Part shown: positions 1 through 10,215 of the stretch, piece after piece
How the letters are laid out: every line of letters starts with the position of its first letter
Position numbering within the stretch: position 1 is the first letter of the stretch
Origin: Zoroaster sp. YZ-2022
Lineage: Eukaryota; Echinodermata; Asteroidea; Forcipulatida; Zoroasteridae
NCBI GenBank assembly: GCA_029582265.1
Contig: CM055823.1
Coordinates: 28,731,228 to 28,795,227 of the forward strand
Direction: 5' to 3'
Length of the DNA: 64,000 bases
Made by a program: the position numbers and the translations under genes
The notes under the pieces: model-generated
Databases searched by the model: none
What the model was told of the DNA's origin: nothing
Seen by the model: the letters and a program-made list of their open reading frames with translations, nothing else

Positions 1-3
1 AAA
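1..3 (+). CDS. Copy A: last three bases of the fourth Ig exon
   Basis: The window opens with the last bases of an exon followed by GTAAGTG. The sequence that follows (to about 1140) matches, in opposite orientation, the intron downstream of the fourth Ig exon of copy C (42016 downward). The rest of this exon and the upstream part of copy A lie outside the window. Confidence 0.7.
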
Positions 4-1418
4 GTAAGTGTGTATGATATGATAAAGTTACTTGTGGTAGTCATGACTGGGTTACTCATATTGTGTGGTGACATTATGGGAAGAGTTACATCATGGCTTT
101 GTTACATACTAGGCATAGCTACATTATGGGCTGGTTTACTTTATGAGGCAACACATAAACGCTGTACACTGTAAAAAATGGTGTTTAGAATCTAAACACA
201 AGCAAAATAAATGCGTTTAGGAATGCGTTTAAATGCTAAACGGCCATCTTCAGTCTGCACATGTCACAAAGCTAAACGTGCTTAGCTTGTTGACACCTGT
301 TCATACTTAGCATTCAAACACACATCACAGAAAAGCACAGCCTAAACATGTTTTAGGCTAAACATAAAGTGAGTACAAGCCAAGTGTTTAGAAATGTGTT
401 TGGATTCTAAACACCATTTGTACTGTGTATATATCATCGTGTACATGTTTGATGGTACATAATTGTACTCCATTTCCTAAAGACCAATATTTCTATCGCC
501 GCTGATTAAGTTTTTATAATGACAATTTCTTTAGACGTTGGTATTTTCAGCATAAAATATTGATATCTAGGCTTCGATCTTCTAGCAAAACCTGAGTTTT
601 GTTTCTTTCATCAAAATAAACCACAAGGAAATCTTAGTAGATCACAACATTTTTAGAGTACAAAGACAATTTACATGAAGGGGAGTCTTGAACCTGCAAC
701 CTTAACTGTACTGTCCCCAACCAACGGAACCCTATTTTGTCAATTTGGGGGAGCCCTAATAGTTGGGACGCGTGTTCCCTGTTTCAATGTATTGTCCCTG
801 AGACAAAGACAAAGACTGCGGTTTGTTTATAGATAAACAAAGAGAAAATTCAGACAATCCCACGATCCCGGCCAAAATAGTTGGGACACGTGACAATAAA
901 TATACCCCACCCCCTGCTGCCCTACCCCCGCTCCCACCAATGTTGTTATCTCCAGCCGGAGCACAGACCGCGCAATGAGAGCCAACATTGTCTGGGGGCC
1001 GGGGGGGGGGGGGGCAGCGAGATTTGGCCGGGATTATTATGGTCAGAAGTCATTTAACCCATACATGCCGTGACGTGTAGCCAAGAGATCACGCCCTATG
1101 TTACATGGGAAACACATAACGCATAGCCTGTTTGACAATGGCCTAGTGTATGTCATATACGTGTACATGTTTGATGGGACATAACGTACTCCATTTCCTA
1201 AAGTCCACCATTTCTGTCACCGTTGATTAAGTTTTGTAATGACAATTGTTTTAGACGTTGCCATTTTTCGGCAGTGATGCCTGGGCGTATTCTTAAAAAA
1301 TCTTAGTTTGGTTTCTTGACTGATGCAAATTACAACAAAAATGAATGATTTCTGAATGTTTAGATTCTAAAACCTTCTTTATTCAACAAATAATTTGTTT
1401 TTCAAAAAATGTTGGCAG
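4..1418 (+). other. Copy A intron between Ig exon 4 and TM exon
   Basis: The intron runs from GTAAGTG to an AG before the TM exon. It is collinear with the matching intron of copy C (42016 to 39723, reverse strand) over nearly its whole length. It shares a terminal-inverted-repeat element near 165-435 and a conserved block near 690-1140 that contains a poly-G tract. Copy C has an extra mariner-type insertion, and here the corresponding empty site is near 1145-1155. No coding sequence is seen. Confidence 0.65.
165..435. mobile_element. MITE with CACTGTA-type terminal inverted repeats
   Basis: The ends read as inverted repeats of about 30 bases (left ACACTGTAAAAAATGGTGTT, right end its near reverse complement before ACTGTGTA). 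The interior is non-coding. A copy sits at the orthologous position of copy C (about 41585-41862), so the insertion predates the A/C duplication. In copy B only the right end appears to remain (near 13390-13404). Confidence 0.5.
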
Positions 1419-1625
1419 ATGCTGACGATGCTTCTTATGTTGGTGTGATTATTGGCGTTATCATTGCAACTATCGTGTGTGTGATGATTGTGGTGTTATT
1501 GGTATGGAGGCTACTACACAGACGAAATGGCCATCTTGGACAGCTGAAGTCTTATATAGTTCTTTGCCTCACCGTATGACTGTGTACATCACAAGCGCAG
1601 AGTGATGTCTGTCCACCTGAGTTTG
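1419..1625 (+). CDS. Fused exon: copy A transmembrane exon joined to remnant of copy B signal-peptide exon
   Basis: The exon starts after GTTGGCAG and is open in phase 1. It reads a short extracellular stub, a transmembrane segment (GVIIGVIIATIVCVMIVVLL) and a basic stop-transfer stretch, closely matching the TM exons of copies B and C. Homology to those TM exons stops after the SYI codons. The same frame then continues into sequence resembling the signal-peptide exon of copy C (hydrophobic run, then QSDVCPPEF against CELCPPDS) and ends at a donor G|GTAAG, also phase 1. One in-frame TGA (1577-1579) interrupts the signal part. Copy A would therefore make a receptor with a short tail and no NACHT domain, and copy B would lack its own start codon. 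The homologies are visible in the sequence; the recombination origin is inferred. Confidence 0.65.
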
Positions 1626-2448
1626 GTAAGAACTGGCCCAAATGTCTCTGGCTTTCACAGTCTCATCTTATATATAAATATATCTTCCACGGAGCAAAAT
1701 GGGAATAGTAATATCACAAGGTAACATTTGAAATGATCCATTTCATGAGGCAAAGCTGAGGGCCACAATATTTATTGTGGACACCAACAATTTATGTTGG
1801 TATAATGACTCTCAAACTGTATAAGTTTATTGGGGCACAGAAAATGCACCCAAGAAACAAAGTTCAATCATGAATTGAATCATGAATTATTCCAGATGGT
1901 TGAAAAAAAATTCCAATCAATATTCTTGAAAGACATATAAAATGGAAGGTGGTTATAATTTTTGCAAAACGTACTTTGAAACTTTGAATTGTGTAAAAAT
2001 AATGTTAACATTATTATATTTCTTTTCATAACCATGTTATTTATGTTTTATATTACTGACCAAGTAAACAAACGAATTAACGAGTCTTCGTTCGCTTCTT
2101 CTAGAAACATGTAAATTTTGGGAATCCATGGTTCCTTCAAAAATCATTGCAAATGCAAAGCATTCATATGGTTTGGTTTCCACAGACAACAACTCAAGTT
2201 GACAGAATATAACAATAAAATCAGAGATGTTCATTGTTTATAAACAACCTTTTTTCCATTAATTTTCACAAGCACTTTCCGGTAAATCTTACAATTATGA
2301 TTATTCACTATGATTTTTCTTTTTGTAACAAGCATGACCTAGATAGTTTTGATGTATAGATCCCGAGTATGAACGCCTGTACCAGTATATTGTGCTCGTT
2401 TTTACTGTTCCCATGTCTGCGTTCCAATCAGTTGACCTGCTGATGGAT

Positions 2449-2655
2449 TGATTATACCCAGTGGCGGGTAGGAGGGGTTAAACCCCCCCCCCTCCTCTGT
2501 GCCTAAGCATCGCCCACAACCCACCCCAGCCCCATACACCATATATGTGCTCAACAAAGTGTTTGTATGCAGATTGTTTTATAGTTCGATGGATTGATTA
2601 TACCCAGTGGCGGATCTAGGAGGCGTTAACCCCCCCTCTATGCCTAAGCATCATC

Positions 2656-2697
<42 letters not shown>

Positions 2698-3073
2698 TGT
2701 AGACTTATATAGCGCACGTATCCACCAGCTAAGTGGTGCTCAAGGCGCATTATATCATTATCCCTGCTCATAAGGCTTATAATGCTCATAAATCATTCCG
2801 GAAACCATCTCAGCTCAATTGCTGCCATTACAGCGCATATAGGGCTAATCAACCAACTCTGCCCTCACAGGTACCCATTTAACCCCTGGGTGGAGAGAAG
2901 CAATTATGGTTAAGTGTCTTGCTCAAGGACACAAGTGTCACGGCCGGGATTCGAACCCACATTCTGCTGCTAACACCAGAACTTGAGTTCGGTAAGCTAG
3001 ACCGCTCGGCCACAACCCACCCCAGCCCCATACATGTGCTCCACAAAGTGTTTGTATGCAGATTGTTTTATAG
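2449..3073. repeat. Direct duplication (~137 bp), second copy interrupted by a SINE
   Basis: A segment starting GATTGATTATACCCAGTGGCG and ending near GATTGTTTTATAGTTC occurs at 2449-2585 and again from 2586. The second copy is interrupted after GCCTAAGCATC by the SINE at about 2653-3014 and then resumes with the same CCACAACCCACCCC as the first copy. The order of events is duplication first, SINE insertion second. Confidence 0.6.
2653..3014 (-). mobile_element. tRNA-derived SINE, full-length, (ATT)n tail
   Basis: Read on the reverse strand it has a tRNA-like head with an A-box-like GTGGCCGAGCGGTC and a B-box-like GGTTCGAATCC. The spacing suggests a Leu- or Ser-type tRNA ancestor with a long variable arm. 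A conserved body follows, ending in GCGCTATATAAGTC and an (ATT)n tail. Related copies lie at 33628-33925 (+) and 11303-11516 (+). The pol III promoter boxes are visible; activity is unknown. Confidence 0.75.
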
Positions 3074-3324
3074 TTCTAGCCCCCTTCCCTTTTCAGTTTT
3101 GAAACCTGTCTCCTTAAGCCTTACGTGACCCCAAAAGGAAACAAAATAATGTTCTATTCCTTATATTGAGGTTATTCCCAATGTTCATTTTAATTGGTCA
3201 TTCATTACAATGCATGACAAATACAAATGAAATTGAATTATTTTTGCCTATAATGTAACCAATCAATGTTAGATTCTGATTAAAGAAAAACAAATCAATT
3301 ATGTTTGGTATACTGTCATTACAG

Positions 3325-3660
3325 CAATGAATGTTCATGATGCTTATGGCATTTCCAACCAACAAGCCACCGTACAGCAAGGTATTTGGCACCGTTTACC
3401 ATGTCCACCTTTCCGAACGGGCGAGAAACTCCTTGGTGGGACTTGGTACAAGGGAACCAACATAGACGACCCATCTAAAGAACGTCTAATCAGCCGACTT
3501 GGTACTGCCGAAGATTCAACTGACAATAGATATGTATTTTCGTCTGGGTACAGCCTCGTTATTCAAAGTGTTGATAAACGAGATGAAGGGAGATACATAT
3601 GTTTAGTCATACCATCCGAAAATGTTGACAGACATGAAACGATAGACTTGCAAGTAATAG
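3325..3660 (+). CDS. Copy B Ig exon 1 (V-like Ig domain)
   Basis: Phase 1-1 exon between CATTACAG and G|GTAATA. It encodes one V-like immunoglobulin domain: first Cys in RLPC, the core Trp in GTWYKG, and the second Cys in the classic DEGRYIC motif, ending IDLQVIG. No start codon with signal peptide is encoded here; the signal would come from an upstream exon, which in this copy is a remnant (to 1625). Compared with the same exon of copy C it is strongly diverged (roughly half the residues), far more than later exons. It most resembles exon 3 within the same gene, suggesting an internal duplication. Confidence 0.75.
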
Positions 3661-3731
3661 GTAATACCAGAAGTATATTAATATTGGTAATACAACTTAA
3701 CACTTAGCATCAATAGACGGATCCGTCGACC

Positions 3732-4124
3732 AGGGGTGCGTTTTCGCGACCAGAAAAATGTTTGGGCTTCGGTTAATTGGTTAAGCGTTTTCACGAGTTC
3801 GGTTGTGCTGCAATGACGTCATTGTTCTGACCAAACGTCAAACGAAGTTTGTGATCGATTACGGTTGGTTTCAAGATGGCGGATCGTAAAAAGTAACAAA
3901 ACTTTTCTTAATTATTTGTTAAAACATGATGGAATTATTGTTCGTATACAGGCATAGGTTTTTTAATAGCACTCACGAGTAAGTTCTATTTGTCAAAATT
4001 TTAATTACACCGTATATTTTGAGAAAGGTTTGATGATTGAACACGTCACAAATTGAAAACAATTTTTGGTCAAGAATATGACGTCAGAAACAAGTTTCTG
4101 TTCGTGTTCGCCAAAACGCCCCAG
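3732..4124. mobile_element. Possible MITE in copy B intron 1
   Basis: A stretch in the intron between Ig exons 1 and 2 begins GGGGTGCGTTTTCGCGACC and ends near CGCCAAAACGCCCC, an imperfect inverted repeat of about 16 bases. The interior has paired TGACGTCA-type words and no coding sequence. Copy C lacks it at this position. Boundaries are approximate. Confidence 0.3.
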
Positions 4125-4636
4125 TTCATTTGGCGTCACCATAACTGCGGTGATACCTACATTCTGCGTCAAGGGTGTGATTTCTACGCAGTCTAGTGCT
4201 GCTTCAACCAATATCTGAGCACTCTATTTGACGAAACGATAGCGCGTGCACTGTGGTTCCATTGGTCACCAGATTAGTATATAATTATACCTTTATCATG
4301 TTATACCGTTATACAGCCATGTTGTTTTGTTCCCACTTAAATCAATGTAACCAAACTGAGGCTGGAAGGAAAATAGTCTGGCCCCTTTTTTGTATAATGA
4401 GAATCAGTATTCATCATTGCTATTGCATACATGGAACATGACAAAGATGGCAGCATCATGATAAAGGGGACTAGGGTTTTAAAAGAGAATAGGTTAAAAG
4501 GAGCTATAATTAATAACATGAGAATAATAAATCAAGGAAGACCATGTAGGCCTATCTGGAATGTTTACCAAAAATACCTGTAATTACAATGTATAAAAAC
4601 CATAATCAACATAAAAAACATACATTGAATATTCAG

Positions 4637-4990
4637 GAGACATGTTTCCAGCCAGTTTAGATGACACAAAACCAGCCACCATCAATTTGAATCGGGAAGG
4701 CAGACACACGCTGACCTGTCCATGTGCGCCACAAGCACCCAACGATGGCTTCTCTACCGTGTACTGGTCAGAAGGAACAGGCGTCACAGCCGACACGGAC
4801 ATCATTGGAGTACGGTTCTTGGATGGAACTATTCTTCAGTTCCAACATGGCGCGGATTACAGCATCGATAGTGACTCAGCTCTCATAGTCAACTCTCTAA
4901 GTAATGTACGTGACAATAAGAGGTTTTGGTGCCACGTATTCCAGGCAGATGGGTCGCTGAATAACTGCTACATCGACGTTGAGATAACAG
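4637..4990 (+). CDS. Copy B Ig exon 2 (V-like Ig domain)
   Basis: Phase 1-1 exon between ATATTCAG and ACAG|GTACTT. It encodes one Ig-like domain with first Cys in TLTCPC, Trp in TVYWSEG and second Cys in RFWCHVF, ending VEITG. After the Trp the protein is almost identical to copy C exon 2, whereas the 35 or so residues before it differ at many positions. The exon pairs in type with exon 4 (both have WCHVF and the same end). It belongs to the extracellular region. Confidence 0.75.
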
Positions 4991-5284
4991 GTACTTTATT
5001 GAAATAGACGTAATTTTATGACGTAATCAAGAAAAGTAAATATACATTATGCTTGCGTTTTCATCCCTGACCAACATACATTTTGTTGGCTTTAAAAATA
5101 AATCAATTTATTTGTTTAGTCTTCAAAATATCAGCCCGAGGGCTGAATTATATTCAAATTTTAAATGTGCATATACAAAATATTTAAACAATTCGACATT
5201 AAAAAATTAAGAAACTATCAAATAATTTTGTGCATGGCATATTTCCCCTCTTTTCATAATAATTTGAATGGAAAAAAAGGTCTA

Positions 5285-5375
5285 CTGACGTAAACTGTCG
5301 AAAATGTACGTTATTCTGATCTAGTTGAACACGGATCATACGCTATACCATATGGAGGTATCACAAGAGTCCAAG
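5285..5375 (+). mobile_element. LINE 3' end remnant, left part (split by Gypsy element)
   Basis: In one frame this reads into YAIPYGGITRVQAG just before the Gypsy insertion, and the frame continues at 10938 with DRTFTVCASNLWNNLP. Such an ending is typical of the C-terminus of CR1/L2-like reverse transcriptases. The left border is uncertain because upstream frames contain stops. Confidence 0.55.
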
Positions 5376-5380
5376 CTGGT
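5376..5380. repeat. 5-bp target duplication (CTGGT), left
   Basis: CTGGT directly precedes the 5' LTR and is repeated at 10933-10937 directly after the 3' LTR, as expected for Ty3/Gypsy integration. Confidence 0.85.
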
Positions 5381-5558
5381 TGTCACATCTCCACCAACAG
5401 AGGGCGACATTTTGGGTTTTCTAAAATGGCTGAATAAAATAGTTAATACAACTATTAGTAATAGTTGTATTAGCTATTTTATTCAGCCATTTTAGATTAC
5501 TAGTATTACAAGGTTACAGAAGACTCCTCGTTTTCCTCTTACAGGCCACATGCCAACA
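5381..5558 (+). repeat. 5' LTR of Ty3/Gypsy element (with internal palindrome)
   Basis: It begins TGTCACATCTCC and ends CATGCCAACA, so it has the TG...CA ends of an LTR. It matches the 3' LTR (10816-10932) except for about 61 extra bases. That insert makes an almost perfect inverted repeat with the preceding LTR sequence (arms about 34 bases around 5422-5495, centre near 5458). Confidence 0.85.
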
Positions 5559-5576
5559 TGGTGGCAGCGGTAAAGT
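5559..5576 (+). promoter_or_regulatory. Primer-binding site of the Gypsy element
   Basis: TGGTGGCAGCGG follows the 5' LTR with no gap, the place and form expected for a tRNA primer-binding site. The tRNA species is not assigned. Confidence 0.65.
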
Positions 5577-5806
5577 ACCATACTTGATAATATATATAGT
5601 ATAGAGAAGACATTCAGACACTCTCTGGCAAAAATATACGTCAGAAAATTGAAGTTTGACAGCGTTTTTGTGTACCAAAACTTACGGAGCCAACACCGTG
5701 TGTAGTGTGTACAACACAGCCAGGCGTGCATAAACCGACCTGTGGCAACCTCAACGACGTTTCAAGCCATACCGAGACCCGGTAAGCTGTGTCTTTTCCT
5801 TCAATT

Positions 5807-6430
5807 CATAACCAGAGTGTCTCAATACTACCGCCATGCCTGGGAATGCAGGATTAGCCCCCAGAATGAATTGGGATGATGCAGACCAAGCTAACTCAAT
5901 CAAGCTGTTTCATAACCAGAGTGTCTCAATACTACCGCCATGCCTGGGAATGCAGGATTAGTCCCCAGAATGAATTGGGATGATGCAGACCAAGCTAACT
6001 CAATCAAGCTGTTTCATAACCAGAGTGTCTCAATACTACCGCCATGCCTGAGAATGTAGGATTAGTCCCCAGAATGAATTGGGATGATGCAGACCAAGCT
6101 AACCCAATCAAGCTGTTTCATAACCAGAGTGTCTCAATACTACCGCCATGCCTGGGAATGCAGGATTAGTCCCCAGAATGAATTGGGATGATGCAGACCA
6201 AGCTAACTCAATCAAGCTGTTTCATAACCAGAGTGTCTCAATACTACCGCCATGCCTGGGAATGCAGGATTAGCCCCCAGAATGAATTGGGATGATGCAG
6301 ACCAAGCTAACTCAATCAAGCTGTTTCATAACCAGAGTGTCTCAATACTACCGCCATGCCTGGGAATGCAGGATTAGTCCCCAGAATGAATTGGGATGAT
6401 GCAGACCAAGCTAACTCAATCAAGCTGTTT
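5807..6430 (+). repeat. Six tandem 104-bp repeats spanning the gag start
   Basis: Units start at 5807, 5911, 6015, 6119, 6223 and 6327, each beginning CATAACCAGAGTGTCTC. Each contains the gag start context GCCATGCCTG and the first ~25 codons of gag, so five extra gag starts precede the real one. As 104 is not a multiple of 3, reading from an upstream copy shifts frame in the next unit and stops at TAG. Unit 3 has two variants (CTGAGAATGTAG). Confidence 0.9.
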
Positions 6431-7387
6431 CAACAGCAGTGTGCACTGTACTTTTCTGTCAAAGATATACACTCCAACAAGCAAGTTGATCATATTCTCT
6501 TGTTCATAGGTGCTCCTGGCATAAAAATCTACAACTCCTGGAGTCTCTCAGAGGCAGAGGCAAAAGACCCCACAGTTATTTGGTCCAGATTTATGGCTCA
6601 AATTCAGCCCAAAGAGAATTTCCGTGTGGCTAGACTCTACCTACAGAAGTTTGCCCAACGTGATGATGAGACAATAAATGATTTTCTCTCTCGCCTCAAG
6701 CTTCATGCACAAAAGTGTGAGTTCAAGGATGACAATGAATTCCACGACCGAGTCATTGAGCAGTTCAGAGCAGGTGTTAAGTACAGCGACGTACAAAAAG
6801 AGCTGCTTGGCAAAGACAAAACACTATCCATACAACAAGCCCTTGACATAGGACGTACACATGAAGCTTCGATCAACCACACGCGTCAGCTTGCCCAAGT
6901 CCAACCGTCTGCAACATCTGCACCATCCGATGCTACTACCGTTGATGCCGTCCGCTCCAAACGACAGTGCCGTAACTGTGGAGGCACACACCCCTTTCGA
7001 CCGAAAGACCGTTGCCCAGCCTACAACTCAACATGCCGCAGGTGTGGTAAAAAGAACCACTGGCAAAACGTCTGCCGCTCAACTGGGTCGAATGATAGGC
7101 AGCAACGAGACAGCTCGAGACGCAGAACACGAGCTGGGTCGAATTCTCGTCGTAAAGCTCGTACCCCCAGATCACGAGAGTCGAATGTCCACTACATCTC
7201 TGGGCAAGATTACGAGAGTGAACTTGAAGACGACTTTAATGAGATGGTGATAAGTCCAATCCTTGTCTCTAACATCAGCGCCATGGAGCGTGACAGCCCC
7301 GACACACGAGATGAGGTGTTCACTTTCCTCGAGGTGAAACGTGATCGCAAGACGCTAGTAAAGCTTCGCGTCAAAGTTGACACTTGA
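6356..7387 (+). CDS. gag: Ty3/Gypsy Gag and start of protease (ends at in-frame TGA)
   Basis: Gag polyprotein of an LTR retrotransposon. It forms the particle and packages RNA. The 343-residue frame starts at the last of six repeated ATGs. The N-terminal half has the capsid-like helical region, and around residues 205-240 there are two zinc-knuckle-like clusters (CRNCGGTHP..., then CRRCGKKNHWQNVC, a C-x2-C-x4-H-x4-C motif), followed by an Arg/Ser-rich stretch. The frame stops with TGA directly after the Asp-Thr of the retropepsin active-site triad. The downstream pol frame is the same frame (no shift), so Gag and Pol were one reading frame. The stop makes this copy defective. Confidence 0.85.
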   Translation: MPGNAGLVPRMNWDDADQANSIKLFQQQCALYFSVKDIHSNKQVDHILLFIGAPGIKIYNSWSLSEAEAKDPTVIWSRFMAQIQPKENFRVARLYLQKFAQRDDETINDFLSRLKLHAQKCEFKDDNEFHDRVIEQFRAGVKYSDVQKELLGKDKTLSIQQALDIGRTHEASINHTRQLAQVQPSATSAPSDATTVDAVRSKRQCRNCGGTHPFRPKDRCPAYNSTCRRCGKKNHWQNVCRSTGSNDRQQRDSSRRRTRAGSNSRRKARTPRSRESNVHYISGQDYESELEDDFNEMVISPILVSNISAMERDSPDTRDEVFTFLEVKRDRKTLVKLRVKVDT

Positions 7388-7939
7388 GCCCAGGCCAACA
7401 CATTACCCCTGAGAATGTACCACCGCATGTTCCCAGACAGACTTGACCCAGATGGAACTCCAAAGCCAGAATCTACGTGCAACCGTAATGCCATACTAAC
7501 TGCTTACAACAACACGACAATCAAGCAGTATGGATCTACTTCCCTCCCCTGCCGGTACGATGGAACTGCCTGGGTGACGTCAGATTTTTTCGTTGTGGAC
7601 TCTGATGGCCCAGCAATCCTTGGTTTGCCAACTTCGCGGGAATTGAAGCTTGTAACTCTCCACTGTGCAATCACAACACCACAGTGCCCCTCTATCAGCT
7701 CAACTGCGGATCTCCAGCGCCAGTATCCTGACCAGTTTGACAGGATTGGAAACTTTCCCGGCAAATACCACATCGTACTCGATGACAACGCTCACCCGAC
7801 AATCAGCGCCCCTCGTAAATGCCCCATAAAGCTCAAAGACGAATTGAAGTCTGAGCTCGACAGCATGGAGCAACAAGGCGTAATTAGATGTGTCACTGAG
7901 CCAACTGATTGGGTCAGCAGTCTGACAGTCTCTAGATGA
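7388..7939 (+). pseudogene. pol: Gypsy pol, part 1: protease remainder and RT N-terminus
   Basis: Same frame as gag, beginning after the TGA at 7385-7387. It carries the rest of the aspartic protease (AQANTLPL..., with the flap and the ILGLP motif near 7616-7628) and the connection to reverse transcriptase (PTDWVSSLTV). It ends with a second in-frame TGA at 7937-7939, just before the conserved RT block with CLDPKDLN. Two stops in one frame without other damage nearby indicate relatively recent decay. Confidence 0.8.
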
Positions 7940-9787
7940 GAAAATGGGAAATTGAGAGTCTGCCTCGATCCGAAAGATTTGAACAACGCGATCAAACAAT
8001 GCCATCACAAAACACCTACTGTAGAAGAGATCACGCACAAGTTCGCAGGTGCCAAATTCTTCAGTAAGCTAGATGCGAAGAATGGCTACTGGTCTATAAA
8101 ACTAGATGATGAAAGCGCCCTGCTCACAACTTTCAACAGCCCCTTTGGCCGCTATTGTTACTTGAGATTACCCTTTGGCCTAGTGATGAGTCAAGACGTG
8201 TTCCAGCTACGCATGGACCAATTTCTCGAAAATTGTCCTGGTGCAATTGGCATCGCAGACGACATTGTTGTCTTTGGCGCGACTGAGGCAGAACATGACA
8301 AAAATCTCCATCAACTGATGAAAGCCGCCAACCAATACGGACTGATGTTCAATAGCTCGAAGTGTGCGATCAAAACTTCACAGATCAAGTTCTTTGGTAT
8401 GATCTACGATAAGCATGGTGTACACCCTGATCCAGAGAAGGTTACCGCCATCAAACAGATCACTCCACCCCAGGATAAGACAGGACTCCATGAATTTCTT
8501 GGCATGGTGACCTACCTCAGTCCCTTCATCCCAAATCTGTCTGACCATACCTCCGACCTGAGAGCACTACTGAAGAAAGACGTTGACTTCGTCTGGTCTC
8601 CTTCGCATCAGAAAGCGTTCGAGAAAGTTAAAGATCTCATCTGTGCTGAGACAATCCTAACCTACTTTGACCCCTCCAAAAAGACGACCATCCAAGTAGA
8701 CGCATCCATGAAATGCTTGGGTGCAGCTCTAACCCAAGATGGTAAACCGGTCGCCTTTGCATCAAAACCCCTAAGTCCGACAGAACAACGTTATGCAAAC
8801 ATTGAACGTGAACTCCTTGCAGTTGTCTTTGGGTGTGAACGCTTTCACACATACATCTATGGCGGTCATTTTACTGTAGAAAGTGACCACAAGCCCCTGG
8901 AGATGATTCAGCGCAAATCACTAAAAGCCGCTCCTCCGAGACTGCAGCGTATGCTTCTCCGTCTCCAACCCTATGACGTCACGGTAACCTACAGACCAGG
9001 TAAAGAGATGCTCCTGCCTGATGGCTTATCTCGCCTCCCTGTTCCTGATGCCAAACACATTGACCTTGACCTGCATGTGACCTTTGTCCAGTTCACACAA
9101 CCACGTATCAGCATCCTCCAGCAGGAGACCGCCTTGGACGCAACCCTCATGACGCTCAAAGATGTCATTATCAAAGGTTGGCCAGAGCGACGTCAAGACC
9201 ATTGGCCATTTCGAGACGAGCTTGCAGTGGAAGATGGACTTATCGTCAAAGGTGAATGCATAATCATCCCTGCTTCACAGCAGCAACATGTCCTCCTCCA
9301 GCTCCATGAAGGTCACCAGGGCAGCGAAAAAACCAAGCTGAGAGCCAAAGAGTGTGTCTTTTGGGTAGGAATAACCAAAGACATCGATACACTGGTGAAC
9401 AATTGCCCAACTTGTCAGCGGTTCCAGACAGCACAACCACGAGAAACTCTTCTTCAACACACTGTCCCCACTCGCCCATGGCAAGTTGTCGGCACTGACC
9501 TGTTCTCCTTCGAAGGTGATAATTTTCTCATCGTGGCTGACTACTACTCGAAGTTTCCATTCATCCGGAAGCTACCCACACCATGCACAAGCCAAGCAGT
9601 AGTTAACGCCACCAACCAAATCTTTGCTGAACAAGGTATCCCTGAGAGAGTTGTTAGTGACAACGCTAGACACTACTTTTTCGACAGTACAAAGACTTCT
9701 CCGACTCCTGGTGTTTCGACCATATCACCTCATCACCCCACTATCCCAGATCTAATGGATTCATCGAGCGCACAATCCAAACAGTGA
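7940..9787 (+). pseudogene. pol: Gypsy pol, part 2: reverse transcriptase, RNase H, integrase N-half
   Basis: Continues in the gag frame. It includes RT with LRLPFGL and the IADDIVVFG catalytic box (around residue 103 counted from 7952), RNase H (TIQVDAS near residue 246, IERELLA, SDHKPLE), the integrase zinc region (H-x3-H ... CPTCQ near residue 450) and the integrase core with the first Asp (VGTDLF) and second Asp (VVSDN). Shortly after the second Asp, near 9679, the frame slips: the predicted protein becomes non-homologous and stops at 9787, while the proper integrase frame continues at +1. Confidence 0.85.
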
Positions 9788-10215
9788 AGAAAACTCTAAG
9801 AAAGGCTCGATCCAGTGGCAGTGATGTGTACATGGCACTACTGTGTATCTGTACAACCCCCGTTGATCACACCATTCCAAGTCCAGCCCAACTCCTCTAC
9901 AACAGGAAAATCAAAGGCAATTTACCTACGAAAATTCGCAACACACTCTCATCCAGTGAAACGATCCAAGAACGACTGTATGAGCGTCAGAGTACTCAGA
10001 AGCAATACCATGACAGACACGCGAGAGATCTTCCACCCCTGCGATCTGGTCAAACAATCTCCATCCGTGACCCCATCAGTGGCCGTTGGACACCAGCCGC
10101 TGTAGCAGAGACATGTTGTGAACCTAGGTCATATATAGTTCGTAACCCAATGGCAGTATTCTCCGTCGCAACCGCCGACCCATTCGTGACCTCGAACCAG
10201 TCAAGAAGCGAGTGA
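9680..10215 (+). pseudogene. pol: Gypsy integrase C-terminal half (shifted frame)
   Basis: From about 9680 the integrase continues in a different frame: FSDSWCFDHIT, then NGFIERTIQTVKK with the third catalytic acid (Glu), then the PAQLLYNRKIKGNLP region and a chromatin-distal C-terminal domain. A second frame slip near 10147 precedes the stop at 10215; the natural pol tail continues in a third frame to 10382. Confidence 0.75.

Larger units (their letters stand above)
1626..3324 (+). other. Copy B intron before Ig exon 1, repeat-bearing
   Basis: AT-rich intron from a GTAAGAAC donor to a CATTACAG acceptor. It holds a direct duplication of about 137 bp (2449-2585 and 2586-3073) whose second copy is split by a SINE. 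I see no other exon; a 65-codon open frame on the reverse strand at 2037-2234 has no supporting features. Confidence 0.55.
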
